NCBI GenBank assembly: GCA_027485695.1
Contig: JAIXQO010000002.1
Coordinates: 434,001 to 498,000 of the forward strand
Source of the DNA: Pseudomonadota bacterium
Lineage (GTDB): Bacteria > Bdellovibrionota > UBA1018
Direction of reading: 5' to 3'
DNA length: 64,000 nt
The position numbers and the translations under genes are program-made. Under the pieces are notes generated by a model. The model worked only from the letters and a program-made list of their open reading frames with translations, searched no databases and was not told where the DNA came from. Position 1 is the first letter of the stretch. Every line of letters begins with the position of its first letter. Below, in pieces: positions 44,323 through 52,050 of the stretch.

Positions 44323-44712
44323 TCACTGTACCGACTCGACGGAGTCGACGACGTACTTGGTCTCACCTACCCACGGCAAGAGGGAGAGTTTTTCTTTGTA
44401 GTGAACTTTGACCTTGGCTCCGTGGGCAATGACTCGGTTCAGGTCCTCGAGGATTTTGGGTTCATTCTCAACGGAGAAATTCCAGCTCCGAGTCGCAATT
44501 CCACCTTCGGAAGCGTTGTTCTCGAGAAACCCTTGGTAGAGTTCACCTTCCCACGTCTTGAATACGTAGCCTCGATTGGAGAGCTTGACGATCGTGCCGA
44601 TCCGAACGCCCTCGCTAAAATTGAAAAAGGTCATGAATGCGAGTGAGCCTCCACCGACCAAAAGAACGAGCAACAGGAACGTCCAACCGACTTTTTTAAG
44701 CGTCATTGCCAT
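44323..44712 (-). CDS. Conserved single-pass membrane protein of unknown function
   Basis: The 129-residue product has an N-terminal helix (VGWTFLLLVLLVGGGSLAFMTFF) and an exposed beta-rich domain: SEGVRIGTIVKLSNRGYVFKTWEGEL, then WNFSVENEPKILEDLN and VKVHYKEKLSLLPWVGETKYVV. From memory, small Bacteroidota proteins share this pattern but have no assigned function. The stop lies 10 bp before the FliL-like gene's start, so the two form an operon. Confidence 0.65.
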   Translation of the reverse strand: MAMTLKKVGWTFLLLVLLVGGGSLAFMTFFNFSEGVRIGTIVKLSNRGYVFKTWEGELYQGFLENNASEGGIATRSWNFSVENEPKILEDLNRVIAHGAKVKVHYKEKLSLLPWVGETKYVVDSVESVQ

Positions 44713-44843
44713 ATCGTAGTGAGGTGAGCGTAATCGAACGCATTCGTGCCGGCAAGACGACTCTTCAAGGGATTCCAGGTCGGCAGCTTATTCCTATCAA
44801 ACGGAGCAGGGACCCATCCGATCCGAACGGTGAGGATTCAGCC

Positions 44844-45176
44844 ATGAAACTACGCATTTTTGTCATCAGCCTAACGTCGGCGTTTCTCGCCAGCTGCGCT
44901 CTACTGTCTGACCGAGCCGAGGTTCGCGAAACCTCCCCCTACACGACTTCCGACGCCATACGCGCCCAAGATTTGATCGTAGGGATGCGAGCCGACGACG
45001 TCCTTCGCTCTTGGGGGAACCCTTCCACGGTCGAAGAACCCTCCTCCGAGACGACTACTTCCGAAGAACGCTGGATTTACCGTTTCGGACCTCGCCATCG
45101 TGCCTTCGAAAACGTCATGCCGGAACGCATCGTCTATTTTCGGGCCGGACGCGTGGTTGGCTGGGAATCGCAATAG
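44844..45176 (+). CDS. Small outer-membrane-type lipoprotein, BamE/SmpA-like
   Basis: From the ATG at 44844 (GAGG eight bases upstream) the 110-residue product has a lipoprotein signal ending LASC (Cys16). The mature part contains DLIVGMRADDVLRSWGNPSTVE and a closing strand ERWIYRFG, the GM-xxxV-xxxWG-P pattern of BamE/SmpA-like folds. BamE proper assists outer-membrane barrel assembly; whether this copy does is unclear. It is divergent from the small membrane protein gene. Confidence 0.7.
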   Translation: MKLRIFVISLTSAFLASCALLSDRAEVRETSPYTTSDAIRAQDLIVGMRADDVLRSWGNPSTVEEPSSETTTSEERWIYRFGPRHRAFENVMPERIVYFRAGRVVGWESQ

Positions 45177-45182
45177 AAGCAA

Positions 45183-45335
45183 GAGACTGGAGCCAGAAGT
45201 CAAAAGCCAAGAGCCAGGACCCAGAGTAGAGATGGAGTTTAAAGAGAGGAGCACATCTCGTGTTTCTGTCTCAAACTCGACTCTGGCTTTTGCCCCTGTC
45301 TCTGGGTCTTTTGTCCCTGGTCCCCTTCTCCACGC
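45183..45335. repeat. Degenerate heptanucleotide repeats in inverted orientation upstream of accA
   Basis: The 206-bp gap before accA holds purine-rich seven-base units on the left (GAGCCAG, AAGTCAA, AAGCCAA, GAGCCAG, GACCCAG; about 45190-45226) and pyrimidine-rich units of the complementary type on the right (CTCTGGC, TTTTGCC, CTGGGTC, TTTTGTC, CCTGGTC; about 45280-45323). The two arms can base-pair imperfectly into a long hairpin. It looks like a dispersed intergenic repeat element rather than a coding leftover. Confidence 0.6.
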
Positions 45336-45382
45336 AGGGCCTTCTCGACGCTCGGATTCAGCCGTGCTAGGGTCAAAAACAA

Positions 45383-46447
45383 ATGGAACATCTGCTGGAA
45401 TTCGAGAAGTCGATTGGCGAGTTAGAGAAAAAACTGAAAGACTTTAGAGACTTGTCGGTGACGCAGTCAGTCGACTTATCGCAGGAAATGCGAGCTCTCG
45501 AGAAAAAATGGAAAAACCTTCTCGAAGACACCTACGCGAACCTCTCCCCTTGGCAACTCGTCCAAGTTTCCCGCCACCCCAACCGCCCCTACACCAAAGA
45601 TTACATCGACGCGATTTTCACCGATTTTCAAGAACTCCATGGTGATCGCGCATTCGGCGATGACGCGGCGATCGTCGGTGGAACAGCGCTGTTTAATGGC
45701 GAACCTGTGCTGGTCATCGGCCAACAAAAAGGCCGCACGACGAAACAGAAAATGGAGCGCAATTTTGGAATGGCCCGACCTGAGGGCTATCGTAAATGCA
45801 TCCGCCTCTTGGAACTCGCCTCTCGATTTCATTTACCGGTCATTGCCTTCATCGACACACCGGGAGCATTTCCCGGATTAGACGCCGAAGAGCGCGGCCA
45901 GGCCCAAGCGATCGCTGAATGCATTCGCACATTGTTTACGGTTCAGGCCCCGATGATCGGATTCGTGATCGGCGAAGGTGGTTCCGGTGGCGCACTCGCA
46001 CTCGGCGCTACCGATCGCCTCTACATGCTTCAGTATTCCACCTACTCCGTCATTTCTCCCGAGAGCTGCGCATCGATTCTATGGAACGATTCGACGCTTG
46101 CGGAGCGCGCGGCCGAACGTATTCGCCTCACCGCCAAAGACCTATTCGAGTTTAAACTCATCGATGCGATCGTTCCCGAGCCGATGGGCGGTGCACATCG
46201 CGACTGGGATGCGGCATTTGACAGTATCCGCGGCGTCATCGCGCGCGACCTCAAAAAATTCGACGGCGTGACGAAGAACGAGAAAACACTGCACGCACTG
46301 ATGGAAGATCGGTTCGAGCGCTACCGTAAGATTGGCACTCAGTTCGTCACCGAAGACACTTTAGAAGCAGAACCCAAGCCCAAAGCCGGTCTGAGCACCA
46401 AGACTAAGACCAAGAAGACGAAGAAAAAGGGCGTATCCAAAAAATGA
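45383..46447 (+). CDS. accA: Acetyl-CoA carboxylase carboxyltransferase subunit alpha
   Basis: The 354-residue protein is full length for AccA, which with AccD transfers carboxyl from biotin to acetyl-CoA in fatty acid synthesis. Characteristic stretches: LSPWQLVQVSRHPNRPYTKDYI, GDRAFGDDAAIVGG, FGMARPEGYRK, FIDTPGAFPGLDAEERGQ and IGEGGSGGALALG. The last 30 residues are Lys/Thr-rich and probably disordered. It opens a coupled run with yicC and gmk (ATGA overlap with yicC). Confidence 0.97.
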   Translation: MEHLLEFEKSIGELEKKLKDFRDLSVTQSVDLSQEMRALEKKWKNLLEDTYANLSPWQLVQVSRHPNRPYTKDYIDAIFTDFQELHGDRAFGDDAAIVGGTALFNGEPVLVIGQQKGRTTKQKMERNFGMARPEGYRKCIRLLELASRFHLPVIAFIDTPGAFPGLDAEERGQAQAIAECIRTLFTVQAPMIGFVIGEGGSGGALALGATDRLYMLQYSTYSVISPESCASILWNDSTLAERAAERIRLTAKDLFEFKLIDAIVPEPMGGAHRDWDAAFDSIRGVIARDLKKFDGVTKNEKTLHALMEDRFERYRKIGTQFVTEDTLEAEPKPKAGLSTKTKTKKTKKKGVSKK

Positions 46448-47379
46448 GTTCTAGCCGAGTTCAAACGCCCATTCTCTCGATGACTGGCTTCGGAAAATCC
46501 GAAGGATCGATCCAAGGCACGCGCTATCGCGTGGAAATGAAATCTTTGAACCACCGATACCTCGAGATCAAAGTCCGCCTCCCACGTGAACTCTCATCCG
46601 CGGAAATCCCGCTCCGGGGACAACTACAAAAAGAACTGGGTCGCGGCTCAATCGAACTCAAAGTCGAACGACTCGTCGATGACTCTGACCCAGGCGCGAC
46701 TGCCATTAATATCGAATTAGCCCGCAAATACTATGCGGAACTCGAGGCGTTAAGACTCGCAACCGGTATCGAGACCCGTCCGACGATCGCCGACCTTCTT
46801 CGCTGCCCGGACCTATTCGAAGGTGCGTCTGGTGCTCAGGAGCTCTCGTCCGAGGATGCTTGGAGCGGGCTCTCACCCATCATTCGTGAAGCGACTCATT
46901 CGCTTCTTTCGATGCGCTCGACCGAAGGCCAGGCGCTCGGCGTAACCCTACTGGGTTCCATTTCCGAACTCCGCACCTCGATCGAAACGCTCCGTAAACT
47001 TCGCGAAAAATCAGCCAGCGAATACCCGATCAAACTCCGCGAATCCATTGAGCGCGTGATGGAACAATTCAAAGTAGCGCGCGAGTGGCGCGAAGAACAA
47101 TTCATCGAGACTCGACTCTCTCAAGAACTCGCGCTCCTAGCCGAAAAAACGGACGTCGAAGAAGAACTCGTTCGATTCGCCGGACACCTGGACCATTTTG
47201 AGAAAACTCTCCGCGAAAAAGGTCCGATTGGTAAAAAACTCGATTTCCTCCTTCAGGAACTCGGCCGCGAAATCAACACCCTCGGTAACAAAGCTCAGTC
47301 CATGGAAATGAGCAGTCATGTGGTCGCCGTCAAAGTCAAAATCGACCAACTTCGAGAACAAAGTCTCAACATCAAATGA
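46444..47379 (+). CDS. yicC: YicC family endoribonuclease
   Basis: The 311-residue protein has the YicC N-terminal signature SMTGFGKSEGSIQG and RYRVEMKSLNHRYLEIKVRLPRE (domain YicC_N), and the C-terminal DUF1732 part EELVRFAGHLDHFEKTL and GKKLDFLLQELGREINTLGNKA. YicC proteins are RNases linked to sRNA decay and stationary-phase control. The start overlaps the accA stop and the stop overlaps the gmk start, both by 4 bp. Confidence 0.95.
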   Translation: MSSSRVQTPILSMTGFGKSEGSIQGTRYRVEMKSLNHRYLEIKVRLPRELSSAEIPLRGQLQKELGRGSIELKVERLVDDSDPGATAINIELARKYYAELEALRLATGIETRPTIADLLRCPDLFEGASGAQELSSEDAWSGLSPIIREATHSLLSMRSTEGQALGVTLLGSISELRTSIETLRKLREKSASEYPIKLRESIERVMEQFKVAREWREEQFIETRLSQELALLAEKTDVEEELVRFAGHLDHFEKTLREKGPIGKKLDFLLQELGREINTLGNKAQSMEMSSHVVAVKVKIDQLREQSLNIK

Positions 47380-47954
47380 ACGCAAAAAATAGACTCGTCG
47401 TCATCTCCGCCCCGAGCGGTGCCGGAAAAACCTCACTCTGCGCGAAACTCCTCGCGAATATTCCAAACCTCGTGCTCTCGATCTCCTCGACGACCCGGGC
47501 TCCGCGCGGTACTGAAAAACACGGAGTCGAATACGAGTTTCTCACCCGCGAAGATTTCCAAGCCAAGATTCAAGCCGGCCGGTTCGCCGAATGGGCTGAG
47601 GTACATGGCAACTATTACGGAACCTCCAAAGATACGATCGGACGTGCGTTCCAAGCCGGGAACTCGGTTCTGCTCGACATCGACGTTCAGGGCGCAAAAC
47701 TCATTCGCCAAGCCTATCCGAGCGAAAGCGTATTGATATTCGTTCAACCACCGTCGATCGAAGAACTCGAGAAACGCCTTCGTGGCCGCGGCACCGAGAG
47801 CGAAGAGAATATCCAGAAACGCATGAAAAACGCACGAGACGAACTCGCCGAGATGGATTCGTTCGATCATGTCATCATGAACGATGAGTTCGAACGCGCC
47901 GCCTTTGAGCTCGAAGCGATCGTGCGCCAATCCATGGGAGTCACCTATGCCTAG
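47376..47954 (+). CDS. gmk: Guanylate kinase
   Basis: This 192-residue enzyme phosphorylates GMP to GDP. The P-loop SAPSGAGKTSL, the GMP-binding SISSTTRAPRGTEKHGVEYEFL and the LDIDVQGAKLIR segment are intact. It overlaps yicC and rsh, giving a yicC-gmk-rsh order in which the usual rpoZ between gmk and the RelA/SpoT gene is absent. Confidence 0.96.
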   Translation: MNAKNRLVVISAPSGAGKTSLCAKLLANIPNLVLSISSTTRAPRGTEKHGVEYEFLTREDFQAKIQAGRFAEWAEVHGNYYGTSKDTIGRAFQAGNSVLLDIDVQGAKLIRQAYPSESVLIFVQPPSIEELEKRLRGRGTESEENIQKRMKNARDELAEMDSFDHVIMNDEFERAAFELEAIVRQSMGVTYA

Positions 47955-50139
47955 CTATCAGGAAGGCTCTCTAGAAGGTCTGAAACGAGCGATTCTCTCG
48001 TACTATCCGGACGTCAACATCGCCACGATCGATAAAGCCTACGAGTTCGCCAAAAAAGCACACGAGGGCCAGAAACGCTCCAGCGGCGACCCGTATATCA
48101 TCCATCCGACCGAAGTCGCGATCACCTTGGCTGAAATGCGCCTCGATATTGCGACGATCATCACAGGCCTCCTTCACGACACCGTCGAGGACACGGGTGT
48201 CACCCTGGAGACGATCGAAAAAGAATTCGGCAAAGACGTTGCCGAACTCGTCGACGGCGTGACCAAACTCTCTCGAATCACGTTTCGCACGACCGAGGAA
48301 AAACAAGCCGAGAACTTCCGCAAAATGCTGATCGCGATGGCCAAGGACATCCGCGTGATCCTGGTCAAACTCGCAGACCGCCTGAACAACATGCGAACAC
48401 TCGAGCATTTAGCGCCCGAGAAACAAAAACGGATCTCTCAAGAGACCCTCGATATCTATGCACCGCTTGCGAACCGTCTCGGCATCAGCTGGATCAAAAT
48501 CGAGCTCGAAGACCACTGCCTTCGCTATCTGCATGCCGAGGTTTACGAGAAACTTGCCCAGAAAGTCGAACGCAAGAAATCCGAGCGCGACAAGTTCATC
48601 GAAGACTTCATTGATCTGATCAAAGAGAAACTCGAAGAATACGAGATCCACGCCCAAATCGCCGGTCGCGCCAAACACTTCTACTCTATCTTCAAAAAGA
48701 TGGAGCGCCGGAAACTGGATTTCGATCAGATTCACGACATCATCGCGTTTCGCATCGTCGTCGAGAACATCACCGAGTGTTACAAGGCCCTTGGCGTCAT
48801 CCACGCCGGGTTCAAGCCCGTTCCCGGCCGTTTCAAAGACTACATCGCCATGCCCAAGGCGAATAGCTACCAATCCCTCCACACGACCGTCATCGGCCCC
48901 GAGGGCGATCGCATCGAGATTCAAATCCGAACCACCGAAATGAACTCGGTGGCCGACGGCGGCATCGCCGCACATTGGCGCTACAAGGAAGGTCGTTTCG
49001 ATCTTCGTACCAAGGACAACGTCGAGTGGGTGCATCGCCTGCTCGAATGGCACAAGGATCTCTCCGATCCGAACGAGTTCCTCGAGACCGTGAAAATCGA
49101 TCTCTTCGAGGAAGACGTATTCGTTTTTACACCGAACGGGGCTGTCAAAGAACTCACCCACGGATCGACACCGCTTGATTTCGCGTATGCCGTTCACACC
49201 GATGTCGGTAACAAGTGCACCGGCGCTAAGGTCAATGGCAAGATCGTTCCGCTCAAATACCGACTAAAATCGGGCGACACGGTCGAGATCATCACCTCTC
49301 CGACCCAAACGCCATCCAAGGACTGGCTCAAAATCGTCAAATCCTCGCGCGCTAAAGCGAAAATCCGCGCGGTGATCAAGCAGCAGGAACGCGACCAAGC
49401 CGCCGAACTCGGTCGAGAGCTCCTCGAAAAAGCTCTGAAGCCTTATGACATCACATTGAGAGCGCTTGAGAAATCAGGAGAGCTCCTCAAGGCAGCGCAG
49501 TTCCACAGCATGCGCGGCGGCATCGACGAACTCATGGTTGCCGTCGGCTACGGCCGCATCTATCCGGAGCGCGTGCTGGAGCAGCTGCTCCCGAAAGAAA
49601 AACTCGAGGCGCACCTAGAGAGCATGAAGCCTTCTGAGGAAGAGATCCTCAAGAAGAATATCAATAGTTCCAAGGTCAATGACTCTAAGAACGTCATCAC
49701 AGTCGGAGATCAGGCGGATATCCTCATTCGTTTCGGTCGTTGCTGCAGCCCACTTCCAGGCGACAGCATCATTGGATTCATTACCCGCGGCCGCGGCGTC
49801 ACCATTCACACGGCTAATTGCCAGAAGGCACTCGACAACGACCAAGAACGTCGTGTCGACGTGCAATGGAATAAAAAGTCGCTGACCGGTGGTTTCGGCA
49901 GGCGTTCTGTTAAAATCCGAATCCTCTGTCACGACGAGTCCGGACTTCTCGCAGTCATGTCACAAACGATTACGGCGAGCCAAGTGAACATTACTTCGGC
50001 GAATATTCGAACCACGAAGGACAAAAAGGCGATCGCGCTTTTTGAAATCGAGGTCAACGATATCGCCCAACTGGCGCGAGTCACCGCAGCACTCGAGAGC
50101 AAAAAAGGCGTGATCGCAGTTGAGCGCGTGAAGTCTTGA
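47947..50139 (+). CDS. Bifunctional (p)ppGpp synthetase/hydrolase, RelA/SpoT family
   Basis: The ATG at 47947 overlaps the gmk stop and gives 730 residues. Domains in order: HD hydrolase with intact HDTVEDT (His77-Asp78), the synthetase domain (DQIHDIIAFRIVV, FKDYIAMPKANSYQSLHTTV), TGS (EDVFVFTPNGAVKELTHGSTPLDFAYAVHT), a zinc-finger/helical region with RFGRCCSPLPGD, and a C-terminal ACT domain. With both catalytic halves intact it should make and degrade (p)ppGpp, the stringent-response alarmone. It converges with the small secreted-protein gene. Confidence 0.95.
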   Translation: MPSYQEGSLEGLKRAILSYYPDVNIATIDKAYEFAKKAHEGQKRSSGDPYIIHPTEVAITLAEMRLDIATIITGLLHDTVEDTGVTLETIEKEFGKDVAELVDGVTKLSRITFRTTEEKQAENFRKMLIAMAKDIRVILVKLADRLNNMRTLEHLAPEKQKRISQETLDIYAPLANRLGISWIKIELEDHCLRYLHAEVYEKLAQKVERKKSERDKFIEDFIDLIKEKLEEYEIHAQIAGRAKHFYSIFKKMERRKLDFDQIHDIIAFRIVVENITECYKALGVIHAGFKPVPGRFKDYIAMPKANSYQSLHTTVIGPEGDRIEIQIRTTEMNSVADGGIAAHWRYKEGRFDLRTKDNVEWVHRLLEWHKDLSDPNEFLETVKIDLFEEDVFVFTPNGAVKELTHGSTPLDFAYAVHTDVGNKCTGAKVNGKIVPLKYRLKSGDTVEIITSPTQTPSKDWLKIVKSSRAKAKIRAVIKQQERDQAAELGRELLEKALKPYDITLRALEKSGELLKAAQFHSMRGGIDELMVAVGYGRIYPERVLEQLLPKEKLEAHLESMKPSEEEILKKNINSSKVNDSKNVITVGDQADILIRFGRCCSPLPGDSIIGFITRGRGVTIHTANCQKALDNDQERRVDVQWNKKSLTGGFGRRSVKIRILCHDESGLLAVMSQTITASQVNITSANIRTTKDKKAIALFEIEVNDIAQLARVTAALESKKGVIAVERVKS

Positions 50140-50145
50140 TCGGCT

Positions 50146-50382
50146 CTATAGCCGAGCTTTAGATCTCATCCCTGGAACAACACCCAAATTTAGCCATCGT
50201 TCGATTCGCATGTCGCGACGAGCTTCTTTGAGTTCGTCAGATGTTTTTTGTTCTTCAACCTTGTCCGTCTGGGATTCAGTTCGCTGAGAGTTCAGTGATT
50301 CAGATGCAACAGTGAATGGAACAAACAAAACCATGACGAACGCAACGAGGGACACTTTTAGTATATTCAGCTGATTGAACAT
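50146..50382 (-). CDS. Small exported protein with C-terminal WLxxGxxPGxRxxAR motif (copy 2)
   Basis: The 78-residue product has a signal peptide (cleavage after TVAS or nearby), an acidic/polar linker and a basic C-terminal end with W63 starting the motif WLNLGVVPGMRSKARL. The last 16 residues align without gaps with the small protein at 51706-51945, sharing W, L, G, P, G, R, A and R. AGGAGG precedes the ATG. A LysR-type box lies 71 bp upstream. The stop is 6 bp from the rsh stop, with a TCGGCT/AGCCGA hairpin at the junction. Function unknown; a secreted peptide precursor is a reasonable idea. Confidence 0.75.
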   Translation of the reverse strand: MFNQLNILKVSLVAFVMVLFVPFTVASESLNSQRTESQTDKVEEQKTSDELKEARRDMRIERWLNLGVVPGMRSKARL

Positions 50383-50453
50383 GATTCTATCCTCCTAAAT
50401 CCAGACTGCCTTTAGTCCTGATTTTTTAAAAATACATAAAAAGTAAATTATGA

Positions 50454-50468
50454 TTCCCTAAAAACGAA
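50454..50468. promoter_or_regulatory. LysR-type box upstream of small secreted protein copy 2
   Basis: TTC-N9-GAA, which contains the T-N11-A core bound by LysR regulators. Between it and the gene lies the AT-rich block TTTTTATGTATTTTTAA (minus strand), nearly the same as at the 51945 gene. Half-sites are less symmetric than in the other two copies. Confidence 0.55.
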
Positions 50469-50516
50469 CTACCCTGTCAAAAACAAATCTTATTGCTCGA
50501 TGCTCGCATTACCCAT

Positions 50517-51533
50517 TTAGAGCAACGTGCCGCTCAGCCACATCCCAAAAGAAACACTATCCTGCCAAGGCTGAACCGGACGAGATCCCGCCATTTCACG
50601 TCTCAGACCGTTGTCCCATGGCCCCGACCCACGAATATGAGGATAGATCGAGAGCATTTGCGACAGTTGATAGGTGTACCCAATGTCTACCGGAGCAAAC
50701 CAACGCTTCATCGAATCCCAGTTTGCGTTTTTCCGGTAGTCGACCAAAACTCCTGCACGCAGTCCATGCCGATCATTGAACGCATAGTTGATGCTCGGAT
50801 TAAACGACAGAACGATTTCTGGTTTGGTGCCCGGAGCTAACCCCTGAATCACATCTTGGCGGGCGCGGGCCATTGAGTCTCGATAGATAAAAAATCGAGG
50901 TGTCGTCAGCATAAACAGGCTCCACCTGGAACCTGCAGGTGCATAAGAAACCGAAGTAAACAATCCTGGTGTAACGATGGCTGTTCGCTCAGTAGGTATC
51001 TGGCCCAGTCCTGGGACATCGGTATTCACCGCACCGGTCCAAGACCATTCTCTCGTTTTCAGGAGCTTGCCGGAAACTCCGAGTCGACCACCTTGGTCGC
51101 GAAACTCCCACTGATTCGTCAGAACTTTTTCGATGCGGGCTTGATAGTCTAAGGCTAGCCTCTCACTAAACTTGATACGCGCAGAAAAATTGGTCCAAAT
51201 CGTCCAACCAATATCAGATCGATTTCCCATTTCATTGGGAGACTCACTCCAGGGCTGACCGATCCCAGGACCATCAAAAAAAGAAAAGTACGTGAATCCA
51301 ACATATTTTCGTGCTTGATCGATCCAGGTGGATTCTTTCGCAAGCGCGCTCGTTCCGTCCGGCCGTGGTCCTCTCCCCACATCTAAATTCTGAGCAGGCG
51401 TATTCGCAGAAGTCGCTGAGACTCCGGAACCAGTGGGATTTGCTCGCGCCTCCCTCCCAAACTGAGGAACTAGTACTATCAAGTAGAAAAACAAAGCGGT
51501 TCGAAAAACAAAGCGAGCTCGATAAACTTTCAT
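50517..51533 (-). CDS. Probable outer-membrane beta-barrel protein
   Basis: The 338-residue product (ATG at 51533 with AGGAG eight bases upstream) has a signal peptide (cleavage after EARA), a low-complexity linker and then many amphipathic strands with aromatic girdle residues (IGWTIWTNFSARIKF, LALDYQARIEKVL, APVDIGYTYQLSQML). It ends SVSFGMWLSGTLL, a fair terminal barrel strand. No family was recognised. It sits between the two paralogous small secreted proteins on the same strand as the ABC-HlyD-TolC genes, which suggests a role in the same envelope pathway. Confidence 0.65.
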   Translation of the reverse strand: MKVYRARFVFRTALFFYLIVLVPQFGREARANPTGSGVSATSANTPAQNLDVGRGPRPDGTSALAKESTWIDQARKYVGFTYFSFFDGPGIGQPWSESPNEMGNRSDIGWTIWTNFSARIKFSERLALDYQARIEKVLTNQWEFRDQGGRLGVSGKLLKTREWSWTGAVNTDVPGLGQIPTERTAIVTPGLFTSVSYAPAGSRWSLFMLTTPRFFIYRDSMARARQDVIQGLAPGTKPEIVLSFNPSINYAFNDRHGLRAGVLVDYRKNANWDSMKRWFAPVDIGYTYQLSQMLSIYPHIRGSGPWDNGLRREMAGSRPVQPWQDSVSFGMWLSGTLL

Positions 51534-51632
51534 CGCAAATTCTCCTAGTTGAGGAGGGACCTCTGAGACGAGTACCAAAAAAACTCAAAAGTGAATCATC
51601 GATAAAAGCGATTCGAACTTTCAGAAAAAACA

Positions 51633-51694
51633 AATCACGAGCCCCTTTGGTCGATGCCTGTTCTTAGAAAAGGCAAGACTAGGAGCTCGTGATT
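51633..51694 (-). terminator. Hairpin terminator after small secreted protein copy 1
   Basis: AATCACGAGC and GCTCGTGATT form a perfect 10-bp stem around a 42-base loop that contains an inner TGCCT/AGGCA stem. On the minus strand it is followed by TTTGTTTTTTC. It begins 11 bp after the stop codon, so copy 1 is probably made as a short separate transcript. Confidence 0.75.
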
Positions 51695-51705
51695 AGAATG
51701 AGGGA

Positions 51706-51945
51706 TTAGAATCTTGCGTGTGCTCTAGCTCCAGGCAAATAGCCTTGCTCAAGCCACATTTTAGTTCGGCGCTCACGAACGCGATCGCTGTGATCCGTCC
51801 GGCGTTCGCTTTCGCCATGGACTTCGATTTTCTCGGTACTGATCTCACTCGCATAACTTTTTTCGGAAGCCAGTGAAACAGCAGGAATTGCAGCAACCAA
51901 CCCGGCCAACAGCGAAACCACCACAAACACTATATTTCTTTTCAT
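51706..51945 (-). CDS. Small exported protein with C-terminal WLxxGxxPGxRxxAR motif (copy 1)
   Basis: From the ATG at 51945 (GGAG ten bases upstream, chosen over the ATG at 51969 which precedes that site) the product has 79 residues: a signal peptide (cleavage after SLA-SE or VSLA), an acidic linker, an Arg-rich stretch (ERRTDHSDRVRERR) and the end WLEQGYLPGARAHARF starting at W64. This end is the same length and pattern as in the paralogue at 50146-50382. A perfect LysR-type palindrome lies 70 bp upstream and a terminator follows, so it is an independent, probably strongly expressed unit. Confidence 0.78.
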   Translation of the reverse strand: MKRNIVFVVVSLLAGLVAAIPAVSLASEKSYASEISTEKIEVHGESERRTDHSDRVRERRTKMWLEQGYLPGARAHARF

Positions 51946-52015
51946 CGTTCTTTCTCCTGAAATAACCATGCTTGAAACTGATGATTATTTAAAATAGATA
52001 AAAACGACTAAATAA

Positions 52016-52030
52016 TTCACTTAAAGTGAA
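52016..52030. promoter_or_regulatory. LysR-type palindrome upstream of small secreted protein copy 1
   Basis: TTCACTTAAAGTGAA is fully symmetric (extended to 17 bp as 8-1-8) and fits TTC-N9-GAA. The minus-strand sequence downstream, TTTTTATCTATTTTAAA, is shared with copy 2. It also lies 21 bp past the TolC stop and might weakly terminate that transcript. Confidence 0.65.
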
Positions 52031-52050
52031 TCATAGTTTTTCACATCAAA

